The notes under the pieces: model-generated
Seen by the model: the letters and a program-made list of their open reading frames with translations, nothing else
What the model was told of the DNA's origin: nothing
Database searches by the model: none
Origin: Mycobacterium rhizamassiliense
GTDB taxonomy: Bacteria; Actinomycetota; Actinomycetes; Mycobacteriales; Mycobacteriaceae
Length of the DNA stretch: 64,000 bases
Assembly (NCBI RefSeq): GCF_900157375.1
Contig: NZ_LT721901.1
Location: 5,351,685 to 5,415,684 of the forward strand
Direction: 5' to 3'
In this document: piece by piece, positions 28,604 to 36,811 of the stretch
Layout: each line of letters begins with the position of its first letter
How positions within the stretch are numbered: the first letter of the stretch is position 1
Translations under genes and position numbers: made by a program

Positions 28604-29719
28604 CTAGGTCAGGACGGCCAATTCCTTGGGGAACCGGGTCAGCAATTCGGGGGCCGCCGTCGCTTGCCCTGTACCGGAGCCCACGACCAGCGTGTCCTCG
28701 ATGCGGACGCCGCCGCGGCCGGGCAGGTAGACGCCGGGCTCCACGGTCACCACGGAGCGCTCCAGCAGCGTCCCGGACGAGGTGGCGCCGATGCCCGGCG
28801 CCTCGTGGATCTGCAGGCCGACGCCGTGCCCCAGGCCGTGGCTGAACTGCTCGCCGTAGCCCGCGTCGACGATCAGCTGGCGCGCCGCGCCGTCGACCCC
28901 GCGCAGGTCGGCGCCGGGGTGCAGCGCCTCCCGGCCGGCGCGCTGCGCGTCGGCGACCAGCTGGTAGATCTCCAGCTGCCAGTCGGCGGCCTGGCCCAGC
29001 ACGAAGGTGCGGGTCATGTCGGAGTGATAGCCGGCGACCAGCGCGCCGAAGTCGATCTTGACGAAGTCGCCGTGCGCCAGGACGGCGTCGGTCGGGCGGT
29101 GGTGTGGGATCGCGGAGTGGGGCCCGGCGGCCACGATGGTCTCGAACGAGATCGCATCGGCGCCGTGGTCGAGCATCAGGGCCTCCAGCTCGCGGCTGAC
29201 CTCACGCTCGGTCCGGCCGGGCCGCAGCCCGCCCCGCTCCACCAGATCGGCCAGCGCGGCGTCGGCCTTTTCGCAGGCCAGCCGCAGCAACGCGAGCTCG
29301 CCGTCGTCCTTGATCTCGCGCAGCGCCTCGACCGTTCCGGCGGCCCGCACCAGCTCGGTGGCCGAGTTACGGTCGGTCAGCTCGTTGGTCAGCGCGTCGA
29401 AGCCGTCCACCGTGACGACGTTGCTTTCGAAGCCCAGCTTCCCCACCCCGGCGTCGGCGGCCCGGCCGATCAGATGGCGTCCGAGCGCGCGCTCGATCGC
29501 GACCTCGAGGTCGGGTGCTTGTTCGGCGGCCTGCGTTCGGTACCGGCCGTCGGTGGCCAAAACGGGCCCGCGATCGTCTGCGAAGACCAGCAACGCGCCG
29601 TTCGAGCCGGTGAAACCCGACAGGTACCGGACGTTGATCAGGTCCGTGACCAGCATCGCGTCCAACCCGCTCGCGGCGATCTGCGCTTTCAAATTGTTTC
29701 GACGCTGGGAATGTGTCAC
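28604..29719 (-). CDS. pepQ: Xaa-Pro dipeptidase / aminopeptidase P family (M24)
   Basis: Cytoplasmic metallopeptidase of 371 residues that trims peptides ending Xaa-Pro. An N-terminal creatinase-like domain (1-130) is followed by the pita-bread domain with metal ligands in KIDFGALVAGYHSDMTRTF, GLGHGVGLQIHEAP and VTVEPGVYLPGRGGVRIED. The start is a GTG at 29717-29719. It precedes the small membrane protein and efp on the same strand and is divergent from the B-4DMT gene with only 32 bp between, so the promoters overlap. Confidence 0.94.
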   Translation of the reverse strand: MTHSQRRNNLKAQIAASGLDAMLVTDLINVRYLSGFTGSNGALLVFADDRGPVLATDGRYRTQAAEQAPDLEVAIERALGRHLIGRAADAGVGKLGFESNVVTVDGFDALTNELTDRNSATELVRAAGTVEALREIKDDGELALLRLACEKADAALADLVERGGLRPGRTEREVSRELEALMLDHGADAISFETIVAAGPHSAIPHHRPTDAVLAHGDFVKIDFGALVAGYHSDMTRTFVLGQAADWQLEIYQLVADAQRAGREALHPGADLRGVDGAARQLIVDAGYGEQFSHGLGHGVGLQIHEAPGIGATSSGTLLERSVVTVEPGVYLPGRGGVRIEDTLVVGSGTGQATAAPELLTRFPKELAVLT

Positions 29720-29751
29720 GAGTCACGACGGTACAGCTACGCTGAACGGTC

Positions 29752-30438
29752 ATGAGTAGCTGGATGCTGCGCGGACTGGTGTTCGCGGCAGCCATGGTGG
29801 TCGTCCGGTTGTTTCAAGGCGCGTTGATTAACGCATGGCAGACGCAGGCGGGGTTGATCAGCATTGTGCTGCTTCTGCTCTTCATCGCCGGCGTCGTCGT
29901 ATGGGGGGTGCTGGACGGTCGGGCCGATGCCCGGGCGAACCGGGATCCGGATCGTCGCGCGGATCTGGCGATGACGTGGCTGCTGGCCGGGCTGGCGGCG
30001 GGAATCCTCAGCGGCCTCGTGTCGTGGCTGATTTCGCTGTTCTACACCGGCCTGTACACGGGTGGCCTGATCAACGAGGTGACGACGTTCGCGGCGTTCA
30101 CCGCGCTGTGTGTGTTCCTGCCCGGGATCATCGGGGTGGCCGTGGGCCGCTGGCGAGTCGACCGCAATCCCCCGCCGGTCACCGAGGGCGGGGCCGACGC
30201 GGACCGGGCGGACACCGACGTGTTCTCCGCGGTGCGTGCCGACGAGGCCGCAACCGGGGCCGAGGCCGCCCAGCCGGAGGCGCAGACGTCGGCGGTGGCC
30301 ACGGCGGAACGCGACGCGCCCACCGAGACGATCAAGACGGCCGAACGCGACGCCCCCACCGAGACGATTCCCACGGCCGAAGATCCGAAGACCGAGGTGA
30401 TCCCGACGGTCAAGCCGGAGTCGGAGAAGAAGGACTAG
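29752..30438 (+). CDS. four-helix membrane protein with Thr/Glu-rich tail (B-4DMT family, Rv2536-type)
   Basis: A 228-residue protein. The N-terminal 140 residues have four membrane helices (about 7-25, 35-53, 76-98 and 112-130). The C-terminal cytoplasmic tail is acidic and contains repeated 12-residue units starting TAERDAPTETI at codons 30301-30336 and 30337-30372, with a decayed third copy. Family naming follows recalled annotation of Rv2536 as a putative B-4DMT transporter; transport has not been shown. The spaced threonines between acidic residues could be kinase targets. It is convergent with aroQ, overlapping its stop by 4 bases. Confidence 0.85.
   Translation: MSSWMLRGLVFAAAMVVVRLFQGALINAWQTQAGLISIVLLLLFIAGVVVWGVLDGRADARANRDPDRRADLAMTWLLAGLAAGILSGLVSWLISLFYTGLYTGGLINEVTTFAAFTALCVFLPGIIGVAVGRWRVDRNPPPVTEGGADADRADTDVFSAVRADEAATGAEAAQPEAQTSAVATAERDAPTETIKTAERDAPTETIPTAEDPKTEVIPTVKPESEKKD
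30301..30405 (+). repeat. 36-bp coding tandem repeat in the B-4DMT tail
   Basis: Two near-identical 36-bp units (30301-30336, 30337-30372), each encoding TAERDAPTETI plus one residue, followed by a degenerate 33-bp copy to 30405. In-frame repeat expansion within a disordered tail. Confidence 0.85.
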
Positions 30439-30878
30439 CCCTCCGCCGCGGGCTGCGCTGCCAGGTAGCGCAGCGCCAGCAGGTAACCCTGGACGCCCAG
30501 TCCGACGATCACGCCGGTCGCGACGGGGCTGAGGTAGGAGTGGCGCCGAAACTCTTCGCGCGCATGCACATTGGAGATGTGCACCTCGATCAGCGGTGCG
30601 CGCAGCTCGGCGCAGGCATCGCGCAACGGCACCGATGTGTGGGTCAGGCCGCCGGCGTTCAGGATCACCGGCTCGCCCGCGTCGGCGGCCAGGTGAATCC
30701 AGTCCAGCAATTCGGCCTCGCTATCGCTTTGCCGGACAACGGCTTTGAGCCCGAGCTCGGCGGCCTCACCCTCGATGATCGCGGTCAGCTGGTCGTGGGT
30801 GGTATCCCCGTAGACCTCGGGTTCGCGGCGGCCCAGTCGGCCCAGGTTCGGGCCGTTGAGGACGTTGACGATTCTCAT
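30435..30878 (-). CDS. aroQ: type II 3-dehydroquinate dehydratase
   Basis: Third step of the shikimate pathway: anti elimination of water from 3-dehydroquinate. The 147-residue length is that of the dodecameric type II enzyme (called AroD in M. tuberculosis). It shows VLNGPNLGRLGRREPEVYG with the catalytic loop Arg18 and Tyr23, NAGGLTHTS for substrate binding, and EVHISNVHAREEFRRHS with the catalytic His100. The ATG at 30876-30878 shares a base with the aroB stop (TGATG). Confidence 0.97.
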   Translation of the reverse strand: MRIVNVLNGPNLGRLGRREPEVYGDTTHDQLTAIIEGEAAELGLKAVVRQSDSEAELLDWIHLAADAGEPVILNAGGLTHTSVPLRDACAELRAPLIEVHISNVHAREEFRRHSYLSPVATGVIVGLGVQGYLLALRYLAAQPAAEG

Positions 30879-31963
30879 CAGGCGCTCAGTCCCGCGTAGG
30901 CGGTCACCAGCAGCCCGGGGTCCGGCCCCACCAGGCGACCCGGCTTGGCCAGGCCGTCGAGCACCACGAACCGGAGCACACCGGACCGGGTTTTCTTGTC
31001 CGAGGCCATGTATTCGAGCAATTGCGGCAGCGCGTCGGCGTCGTAGCTCACCGGCAGCCCCAGCGAAGCCAGGATGGTGCGGTGCCGCTCGGCGGTGGCG
31101 TCGTCCAGCCGGCCGGTGAGCCGGGCCAGCTCGGCGGCGAACACCAGGCCCACCGACACCGCGGCGCCGTGCCGCCATTGATAGCGCTCCCGACGCTCGA
31201 TCGCGTGCGCCAAAGTGTGGCCGTAGTTCAGGATTTCGCGCAGCTCGGATTCCTTCTCGTCGGCGGCGACGACCTCCGCTTTGACCGCGATGGCCCGGCG
31301 GATCAGCTCCGGCAGCACGTCGCCGGCCGGGTCGGTCGCGGCCTGCGGGTCGGCCTCGATGAGGTCGAGGATCACCGGGTCGGCGATGAAACCGGCCTTG
31401 ACGATTTCGGCCATTCCGGCGACAAGTTCGTTGCGCGGCAACGTCTCCAGTGTCGCCAGGTCGACCAGCACGGCCAGCGGCTGGTGAAACGCGCCGACCA
31501 GATTCTTGCCCGCGTCGGTGTTGATCCCGGTCTTGCCGCCGACGGCCGCGTCGACCATGCCCAGCAGCGTGGTCGGCACGTGCACGATCGAGACGCCGCG
31601 CAGCCAGGTGGCCGCCGCGAAACCGGCGACGTCGGTGGCCGCCCCACCGCCGAGGCTGACCAGAGCGTCCTTGCGGTCAATTCCTATGCGGCCCAACACT
31701 TCCCAGATGAAGCCCACGACCGGCAGGTCCTTGCCTGCCTCGGCGTCGGGGATCTCGATGCGGTGCGCGTCGATGTCCTGGTGGGCCAGGTGGCTGCGGA
31801 TCGCCTCGGCCGTCTGGGTCAGCACCGGTTGATGCAGAATCGCGACCCGATGCCGGCCGGCCAGCAATTGGTCGAGCTCGCCCAGCAATCCGGTGCCGAT
31901 CACCACCGGGTACGGCGGATCGACGGCCACCTGCACGGTGACGGGTTCGGTCGTTTCGGTCAT
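30878..31963 (-). CDS. aroB: 3-dehydroquinate synthase
   Basis: Second step of the shikimate pathway, NAD- and metal-dependent cyclisation of DAHP. The 361-residue protein has the NAD segment SLGGGAATDVAGFAAATWLRG, the VPTTLLGMVDAAVGGKTGIN signature, and metal ligands in MAEIVKAG, NYGHTLAHA and the RHGAAVSVG histidine. The ATG at 31961-31963 overlaps the aroK stop (ATGA). The open frame 100 codons upstream is inside aroK and rejected. Confidence 0.97.
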   Translation of the reverse strand: MTETTEPVTVQVAVDPPYPVVIGTGLLGELDQLLAGRHRVAILHQPVLTQTAEAIRSHLAHQDIDAHRIEIPDAEAGKDLPVVGFIWEVLGRIGIDRKDALVSLGGGAATDVAGFAAATWLRGVSIVHVPTTLLGMVDAAVGGKTGINTDAGKNLVGAFHQPLAVLVDLATLETLPRNELVAGMAEIVKAGFIADPVILDLIEADPQAATDPAGDVLPELIRRAIAVKAEVVAADEKESELREILNYGHTLAHAIERRERYQWRHGAAVSVGLVFAAELARLTGRLDDATAERHRTILASLGLPVSYDADALPQLLEYMASDKKTRSGVLRFVVLDGLAKPGRLVGPDPGLLVTAYAGLSA

Positions 31964-32526
31964 GTGGTGGCCTTGCTGGCGTTGGCGGCGCCGGGTGTCA
32001 CCGGCCGGTGTTTTTTCTCGAGGCCCTGCAGCCGCGACACGATGTAGCGGACCACCGCCCCGGGGTTGCGGCGGTTGGTGTCGACCCGCAGCGTCGACAC
32101 GCTGCGGTACAACGGGACCCGCGCGTTCATCAGGGCCCGGTATTTGTCGGCGCGGTCGGGCCCGGCGAGCAAGGGCCGCAACGAGTTTCCGCCGGTGCGC
32201 CGCACGCCCTCCCGGGCGCCGATCTCCAGGTAGACGACGTGGTGCCCGGCCAGCGCGTCGCACACCCCCGGGCTGGTGATCGCGCCGCCGCCGAGCGACA
32301 GCACGCCGTCGTGATCGGTCAGCGCGGCACGCACGACCTGTTCCTCGATGCGGCGGAATTCCTGCTCGCCGTCGGTCGCGAAGATGTCGGCGATGGTGCG
32401 GCCGGTCTGCTCCTCGATCGCCGCGTCGGTGTCGAGCATGTCGACACCGAGGGCCTTGGCCAGCCGCCGCCCGATCGTGGACTTGCCCGAGCCGGGCAAT
32501 CCGACCAGCACGGCGCGGGGCGTCAT
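31960..32526 (-). CDS. aroK: shikimate kinase
   Basis: Phosphorylates shikimate at O3 with ATP. The 188-residue protein has the P-loop GLPGSGKST (9-17), the shikimate site with DTDAAIEEQTG and EFRRIEEQVV, GGGAITSP, and the LID RTGGNSLRPLL. About 15 extra C-terminal residues extend past the usual end. The ATG at 32524-32526 overlaps the aroC stop by 4 bases, giving a coupled aroC-aroK-aroB-aroQ operon. Confidence 0.97.
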   Translation of the reverse strand: MTPRAVLVGLPGSGKSTIGRRLAKALGVDMLDTDAAIEEQTGRTIADIFATDGEQEFRRIEEQVVRAALTDHDGVLSLGGGAITSPGVCDALAGHHVVYLEIGAREGVRRTGGNSLRPLLAGPDRADKYRALMNARVPLYRSVSTLRVDTNRRNPGAVVRYIVSRLQGLEKKHRPVTPGAANASKATT

Positions 32527-33749
32527 GATCCCTGGCCCACTCGAGCCCGCGCGGCCGGCGATTCCCGGTCGGCGACGGCGCGCTGGTACGACTCGATGTT
32601 GCGGCGGGTCTCGGCCAGCGAATCGCCGCCGAACTTCTGCAGCACCGCGCGCGCCAGCACCAGCGCCACCATGGTCTCGACCACGACCCCCGCCGCGGGC
32701 ACCGCGCACACGTCCGAGCGCTGGTGAATCGCGACGGCCTCGTCGCCGGTTGCCATGTCGACGGTGGCCAGAGAGCGCGGCACGGTGGAGATCGGCTTCA
32801 TCGCGGCGCGCACCCGCAGCGCCTGCCCGTTGGTCATGCCGCCCTCGAGGCCGCCCGCGCGGTTGGTCGAGCGCACCACGCCGTCCGGCCCTGGGTACAT
32901 CTCGTCGTGCGCCTGGCTGCCGCGGCGGCGCGCGGTCTCGAAGCCGTCGCCGATCTCGACGCCCTTGATCGCCTGGATGCCCATGACGGCGGCGGCGAGC
33001 TGGCTGTCGAGGCGGTTGTCGCCGCTGGTGAATGACCCCAGCCCGATGGGCAAGCCCAGCGCGACGACCTCGACCACGCCGCCCAGGGTGTCGCCGTCCT
33101 TCTTGGCGGCTTCGATCTCGGTGATCATCGCCTCTTCGGCCGCCTTGTCGAAGGCCCGCACCGGGCTGGCGTCGATGGCGGCCAGGTCCTCGGGCCGCGG
33201 CGGCGGGCCGTCGTACGGCGCCGACGGGCCGATCGAGATGACGTGGGACAGCACCTCGACGCCGAGCGCCTGACGCAGGAATGACCGGGCGACGGTCCCG
33301 GCGGCGACGCGGGCTGCGGTCTCGCGGGCGCTCGCCCGCTCCAGCACCGGCCGGGCGTCGTCGAAGCCGTACTTGAGCATGCCCGCGTAGTCGGCGTGGC
33401 CGGGCCGCGGCCGGGTGAGCGGCGCGTTGCGCGCGGTCTCGGCCAGTTCGGCGGGGTCGACGGGGTCGGCGGCCATCACGGTTTCCCATTTCGGCCACTC
33501 GGTGTTGCCGATCTCGATGGCGATCGGCCCGCCCAGGGTGCTGCCGTGGCGTACGCCGGCCAGCACCGTCACGGCGTCGCGTTCGAACGACATCCGGGCG
33601 CCGCGGCCGTAGCCGAGCCGGCGTCGGGCAAGCTGATCGCCTATTTCGGTGGACGTGACTTCGACGCCGGCGACCATGCCTTCAACCATGGCCACCAGCG
33701 CACGCCCGTGCGATTCCCCGGCAGTAGTCCAGCGCAACACGGGTCCCAT
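32523..33749 (-). CDS. aroC: chorismate synthase
   Basis: Last step of the shikimate pathway, FMNH2-dependent formation of chorismate. At 408 residues it carries all three family signatures: GESHGRALVAMVEGMVAG near the start, GRGARMSFERDAVTVLAGVRHG, and the RPRPGHADYAGMLKYG region, with STNRAGGLEGGMTNG in the C-terminal third. The chosen ATG gives MGPVLRW; the GTG three codons later gives the H37Rv-like VLRW start and is equally possible. First gene of aroC-aroK-aroB-aroQ. Confidence 0.97.
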   Translation of the reverse strand: MGPVLRWTTAGESHGRALVAMVEGMVAGVEVTSTEIGDQLARRRLGYGRGARMSFERDAVTVLAGVRHGSTLGGPIAIEIGNTEWPKWETVMAADPVDPAELAETARNAPLTRPRPGHADYAGMLKYGFDDARPVLERASARETAARVAAGTVARSFLRQALGVEVLSHVISIGPSAPYDGPPPRPEDLAAIDASPVRAFDKAAEEAMITEIEAAKKDGDTLGGVVEVVALGLPIGLGSFTSGDNRLDSQLAAAVMGIQAIKGVEIGDGFETARRRGSQAHDEMYPGPDGVVRSTNRAGGLEGGMTNGQALRVRAAMKPISTVPRSLATVDMATGDEAVAIHQRSDVCAVPAAGVVVETMVALVLARAVLQKFGGDSLAETRRNIESYQRAVADRESPAARARVGQGS

Positions 33750-33805
33750 TCTCCCATGACGACATGCATGGACTTAAATCCGCGCGGCTCCGCGTCGAAG
33801 CGCGG

Positions 33806-34231
33806 TTACAGCAGGGGCAGCCAGGCCAACGCCAGAGCGCCCGCGGTCGCCAGGCACATCGACGGACCGTGCGGCAGCGAGGCGGCGCCCCGCGACAGAC
33901 CCAGCAACGCGGTCAGCAGCGGCGCGGCCAGCGCCGCGGCAAACCACACCGCGACGCCGAAGCAGCCGGCCAGCGCGCCCAGGCCGATCGCCAGCTTGAC
34001 GTCGCCGGCCCCCATGCCGGCCGGCGCCGCCAGGTGCACCAGCAGATACAGCCCGGCCAGCGCGGCCGCCCCGGCCACCGCGGGCCACCCGCGCCCGGCA
34101 CACCAGGCGGTCAGCAGGATCACGGCCGCCCCGGGCAGTGTCAGCAGGTTCGGCAGCCGGCGCTCGGCGACGTCGTAGCAGCTCAGGGCGATCAGCCAGG
34201 CCAGCACCACGCCGGCCGCCGCGATCCGCAT
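33806..34231 (-). CDS. prepilin peptidase, A24 type (short, Rv2551c-type)
   Basis: A 141-residue aspartyl membrane protease core without the N-terminal methylase domain of PilD. The two catalytic aspartates are visible: Asp20 in SCYDVAERRLPN and Asp77 in the GxGD motif GMGAGDVKLA. Five or six hydrophobic segments fill the rest. Such proteins process type IV/Tad pilin-like leader peptides; the pilin substrate is not in the window. It lies between aroE and aroC, as Rv2551c lies next to aroE, but the lipoprotein and toxin-antitoxin genes between them in H37Rv are absent. Confidence 0.88.
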   Translation of the reverse strand: MRIAAAGVVLAWLIALSCYDVAERRLPNLLTLPGAAVILLTAWCAGRGWPAVAGAAALAGLYLLVHLAAPAGMGAGDVKLAIGLGALAGCFGVAVWFAAALAAPLLTALLGLSRGAASLPHGPSMCLATAGALALAWLPLL

Positions 34232-34241
34232 GCGCGGGACG

Positions 34242-35072
34242 CTAGCCCGCGGCCTCCAAGGCGCAAGTCATCGCCTCGCGCGGGGCGGACAGCCCGGTGA
34301 ACTGCTCCACCTGCGCGAACGCCTGGTGCAGCAGCATCTGCACACCGTTGATCACCCGGCCGCCCGCGGCAGCCACCGCGCCGGCCAGCGGCGTCGGCCA
34401 GGGGTCGTAGACGGCGTCCAGCAGCACCGGGATCGGGGCGAACGTCGCGGCGTAGCCGCCGGCCACGTCGGCGGGAATGGTGCTGACCAGCACTTCCGCG
34501 GCCGCCACCGCGCCGGCCAGCTCGTCGCTGTCCAGCGCGCAGAACCGGGTCGGCACCCCGACGCGACCGCCCAGGTCGACCAGCCGGGCCGCCTTGTCCC
34601 GGTTGCGGGCCACGACCGTGATGCCGGCGACGCCCAGTTGGGCCAGGCCGACGACGGCCGCCGGCGCGGTGCCGCCCGATCCACAGACCAGCGCCTGTCC
34701 CGAGGCCGACCCGATGGCGCCGGCGACGCCGTCGATGTCGGTGTTGTCGGCCCGCCAGCCGCGTGGCGTGCGCACCAGCGTGTTGGCCGATCCCACCCGC
34801 TCGGCGCGCTCGGTGCGCTCGTCGGCGAACCGCAGGGCGGCGAATTTGCCCGGCGCGGTCACCGACACGCCCACCCACTCGGGGCCGAATCCGCCGACCA
34901 GGCCGGGCAATTCGTCGGCGCCGCATTCGATGCGATCGTAGGTCCAGTCGTCCAGGCCCAGCGCCCGGTAGGCCGCCAGATGCAGCTGCGGCGACTTCGA
35001 GTGCGCGATCGGCGAGCCGAGGACGGCCGCCTTCCTCCCGCCCGCGCTAGCGGGGCGTGCTGTCGAGGACAC
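34242..35072 (-). CDS. aroE: shikimate dehydrogenase
   Basis: Reduces 3-dehydroshikimate to shikimate with NADPH. The product is 276 residues: substrate domain with VLGSPIAHSKSPQLH and catalytic Lys76 in VTAPGKFAAL and Asp112 in ADNTDIDG, and the nucleotide loop CGSGGTAPAAV. The open frame runs further upstream inside mltG, but the GTG at 35070-35072 gives a start VSSTARPASAGGRK that aligns with the H37Rv N-terminus. This makes a 26-base overlap with mltG. There is no ATG or GTG between this codon and the conserved core, so the overlap is real. Confidence 0.93.
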   Translation of the reverse strand: MSSTARPASAGGRKAAVLGSPIAHSKSPQLHLAAYRALGLDDWTYDRIECGADELPGLVGGFGPEWVGVSVTAPGKFAALRFADERTERAERVGSANTLVRTPRGWRADNTDIDGVAGAIGSASGQALVCGSGGTAPAAVVGLAQLGVAGITVVARNRDKAARLVDLGGRVGVPTRFCALDSDELAGAVAAAEVLVSTIPADVAGGYAATFAPIPVLLDAVYDPWPTPLAGAVAAAGGRVINGVQMLLHQAFAQVEQFTGLSAPREAMTCALEAAG

Positions 35073-36294
35073 CGTTGTGCTTAGCCAGCTCGATATTGGC
35101 GAGGTGCTGCTTGTAGTCCTTGGTGAACAGCGTGGTGCCCTGGGCGTCGATGGTGACGAAGTACAGCCAGTCACCGGGTTCGGGATGCTCGGCCGCGCGT
35201 AGCGCGTCGACGCCGGGCGAGCAGATCGCCGTCGCGGGCAGGCCCTGGGAGACGTAGGTGTTCCACGGCGTCTTCTGGGCCCGGTCGGCGTCGCTGGTGG
35301 CCACCTCGCGGCGGTCCAGCGGGTAGTTCACGGTCGAGTCGAACTCGAGTGTGTGGTGCGCGTTGAGCCGGTTGTAGATGACCTGTGCCACCTTCGCGAA
35401 GTCCTGCGAGTTCGATTCCTGCTGCACCAGCGAGGCCACCACGAGGATGTCGTACGGCGACAGCTTCATGGACTGCGCGGTATCCATCAGCCCGGAGTGC
35501 GTGTACACCTCTGCCCCGGCGCCGATCAGGCCCGACAAGATGTCCTGCGGCGTGCTCGACGGACTGACGTTGAACGTTCCCGGCGCGATCAGGCCCTCGA
35601 TCCGGCGGTGGTCGGTGCCCAGCTCGGCAACGGGCTGTGTCGCCCAGGGCGGCACCGACAACGACAACGGGCTGCTGTTGCCCGCCGCTGCCTTGAGGTC
35701 ATCGACCGAGACGCAGTGCTTGGTGCCGTCCAGGTCCACACAGGTCGAGCGGGAGATCAGGGTCAGGATGCCCGGCGTCACCACGTTGGTCTTCATGTCG
35801 GTGGTGTCGTCCAGCTGGCGCCCCTCGGGGATGACCAGCCGCCCGACCCGGCTGTTCGGATCGGCCAACCGCTCCACCGCGTTGGCCGCCGGAATCTCGG
35901 TGCGCATCCGGTAGTAGCCCGGCTGGATCGAGGTGATCTTGGAGTTGCCGTGCGCGGCGTTGACGAACGCCCGGACGGTGGCGACCACGCCCTGGTTGTG
36001 CAACGTCTCACCGATATTGGTGGTCGAGTCGCCGGCCTGGATCTGGATGACGATGTCTTGCTTGCCATCACCGCTGTAGTCGTCGCCGGAGCTGAACACC
36101 GAGTGCCACAGCTTGGTGCCGACGAACGCGCCCACGACCAGGACCACGACCAGCACGGCAAGGATGATGCGCCCGGTGAACCGGCGCCGCTTGCGTCCGC
36201 GTTCGGCCCTGATCCGCTGTATCCGGCTCATCCGCTCCCGCGGCGGCCCGACGGCAGCGGGCTCGGCCCGTTCCGGCCGTACGCTGTCAACCAT
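35047..36294 (-). CDS. mltG: endolytic murein transglycosylase MltG
   Basis: Membrane-anchored enzyme that cuts nascent peptidoglycan strands and may set glycan length. The 415-residue protein has a basic cytoplasmic N-terminus, one membrane helix (about 42-62) and an external YceG domain. The catalytic glutamate is Glu293 in VVASLVQQESNSQDF, followed by VAQVIYNRLN and the LPATAICSPGVDALRAAEHP loop. The ATG at 36292-36294 overlaps the ruvX stop by 8 bases. The frame is open 19 codons further but inside ruvX. Order ruvX-mltG-aroE is conserved in actinobacteria. Confidence 0.93.
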   Translation of the reverse strand: MVDSVRPERAEPAAVGPPRERMSRIQRIRAERGRKRRRFTGRIILAVLVVVLVVGAFVGTKLWHSVFSSGDDYSGDGKQDIVIQIQAGDSTTNIGETLHNQGVVATVRAFVNAAHGNSKITSIQPGYYRMRTEIPAANAVERLADPNSRVGRLVIPEGRQLDDTTDMKTNVVTPGILTLISRSTCVDLDGTKHCVSVDDLKAAAGNSSPLSLSVPPWATQPVAELGTDHRRIEGLIAPGTFNVSPSSTPQDILSGLIGAGAEVYTHSGLMDTAQSMKLSPYDILVVASLVQQESNSQDFAKVAQVIYNRLNAHHTLEFDSTVNYPLDRREVATSDADRAQKTPWNTYVSQGLPATAICSPGVDALRAAEHPEPGDWLYFVTIDAQGTTLFTKDYKQHLANIELAKHNGVLDSTPR

Positions 36295-36811
36295 CGGTGA
36301 TATCCCCTGCCGCCCAAGCTGATTCGGGCCCGTTGGCCCGGCGTTGATCAAGCCAGCTCTGCAGGATTGCCACCGCTGCCGCCTGATCGATCACCGCTCG
36401 CTGCTCCTTGGCCCGCACCCCGGCCGCGCGCAGCGAACGTTGCGCGCTAACAGTAGTCAGCCGCTCGTCGGCGAGCCGAACCGGTGTGGGCGCGATCCGC
36501 TGCCCCAGCGACTCGGCCAGTTCGATCGCGTCGAGCGCGGACGGTCCGGTGCGGTCGGCCAGGGTCCGGGGCAACCCGACGATCACCTCGACGGCCTCCA
36601 GCTCGGCGGTGAGCTGCGCCAGCCGCCGCACGTGCTTGCCGGAGCGCTCGCGGCGCACCGTTTCCACGGGAGTGGCCAGGATGCCGTCGGGGTCGCTGAC
36701 GGCGACGCCGATGCGCACGCTGCCCACATCGACGCCGAGCCGCCGGCCCCGCCCGGGGTCCTGGTCAGGATCGCCGGGCCGGTCGGGCACGCGGTGCTGG
36801 GCGGGGACCAC
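36287..36811 (-). CDS. ruvX: Holliday junction resolvase-like protein YqgF/RuvX
   Basis: RNase H-fold nuclease proposed to resolve Holliday junctions or mature 16S rRNA. The 174-residue protein includes GVDVGSVRIGVAVSD with the first metal aspartate, VIVGLPRTLADRTGPSA, and RLADERLTTVSAQRSL with the DER motif. The first 25 residues are a Pro/Asp-rich extension after a GTG start at 36809-36811, directly abutting the alaS stop at 36812. Co-transcribed with alaS and mltG. Confidence 0.93.
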   Translation of the reverse strand: MVPAQHRVPDRPGDPDQDPGRGRRLGVDVGSVRIGVAVSDPDGILATPVETVRRERSGKHVRRLAQLTAELEAVEVIVGLPRTLADRTGPSALDAIELAESLGQRIAPTPVRLADERLTTVSAQRSLRAAGVRAKEQRAVIDQAAAVAILQSWLDQRRANGPESAWAAGDITDG

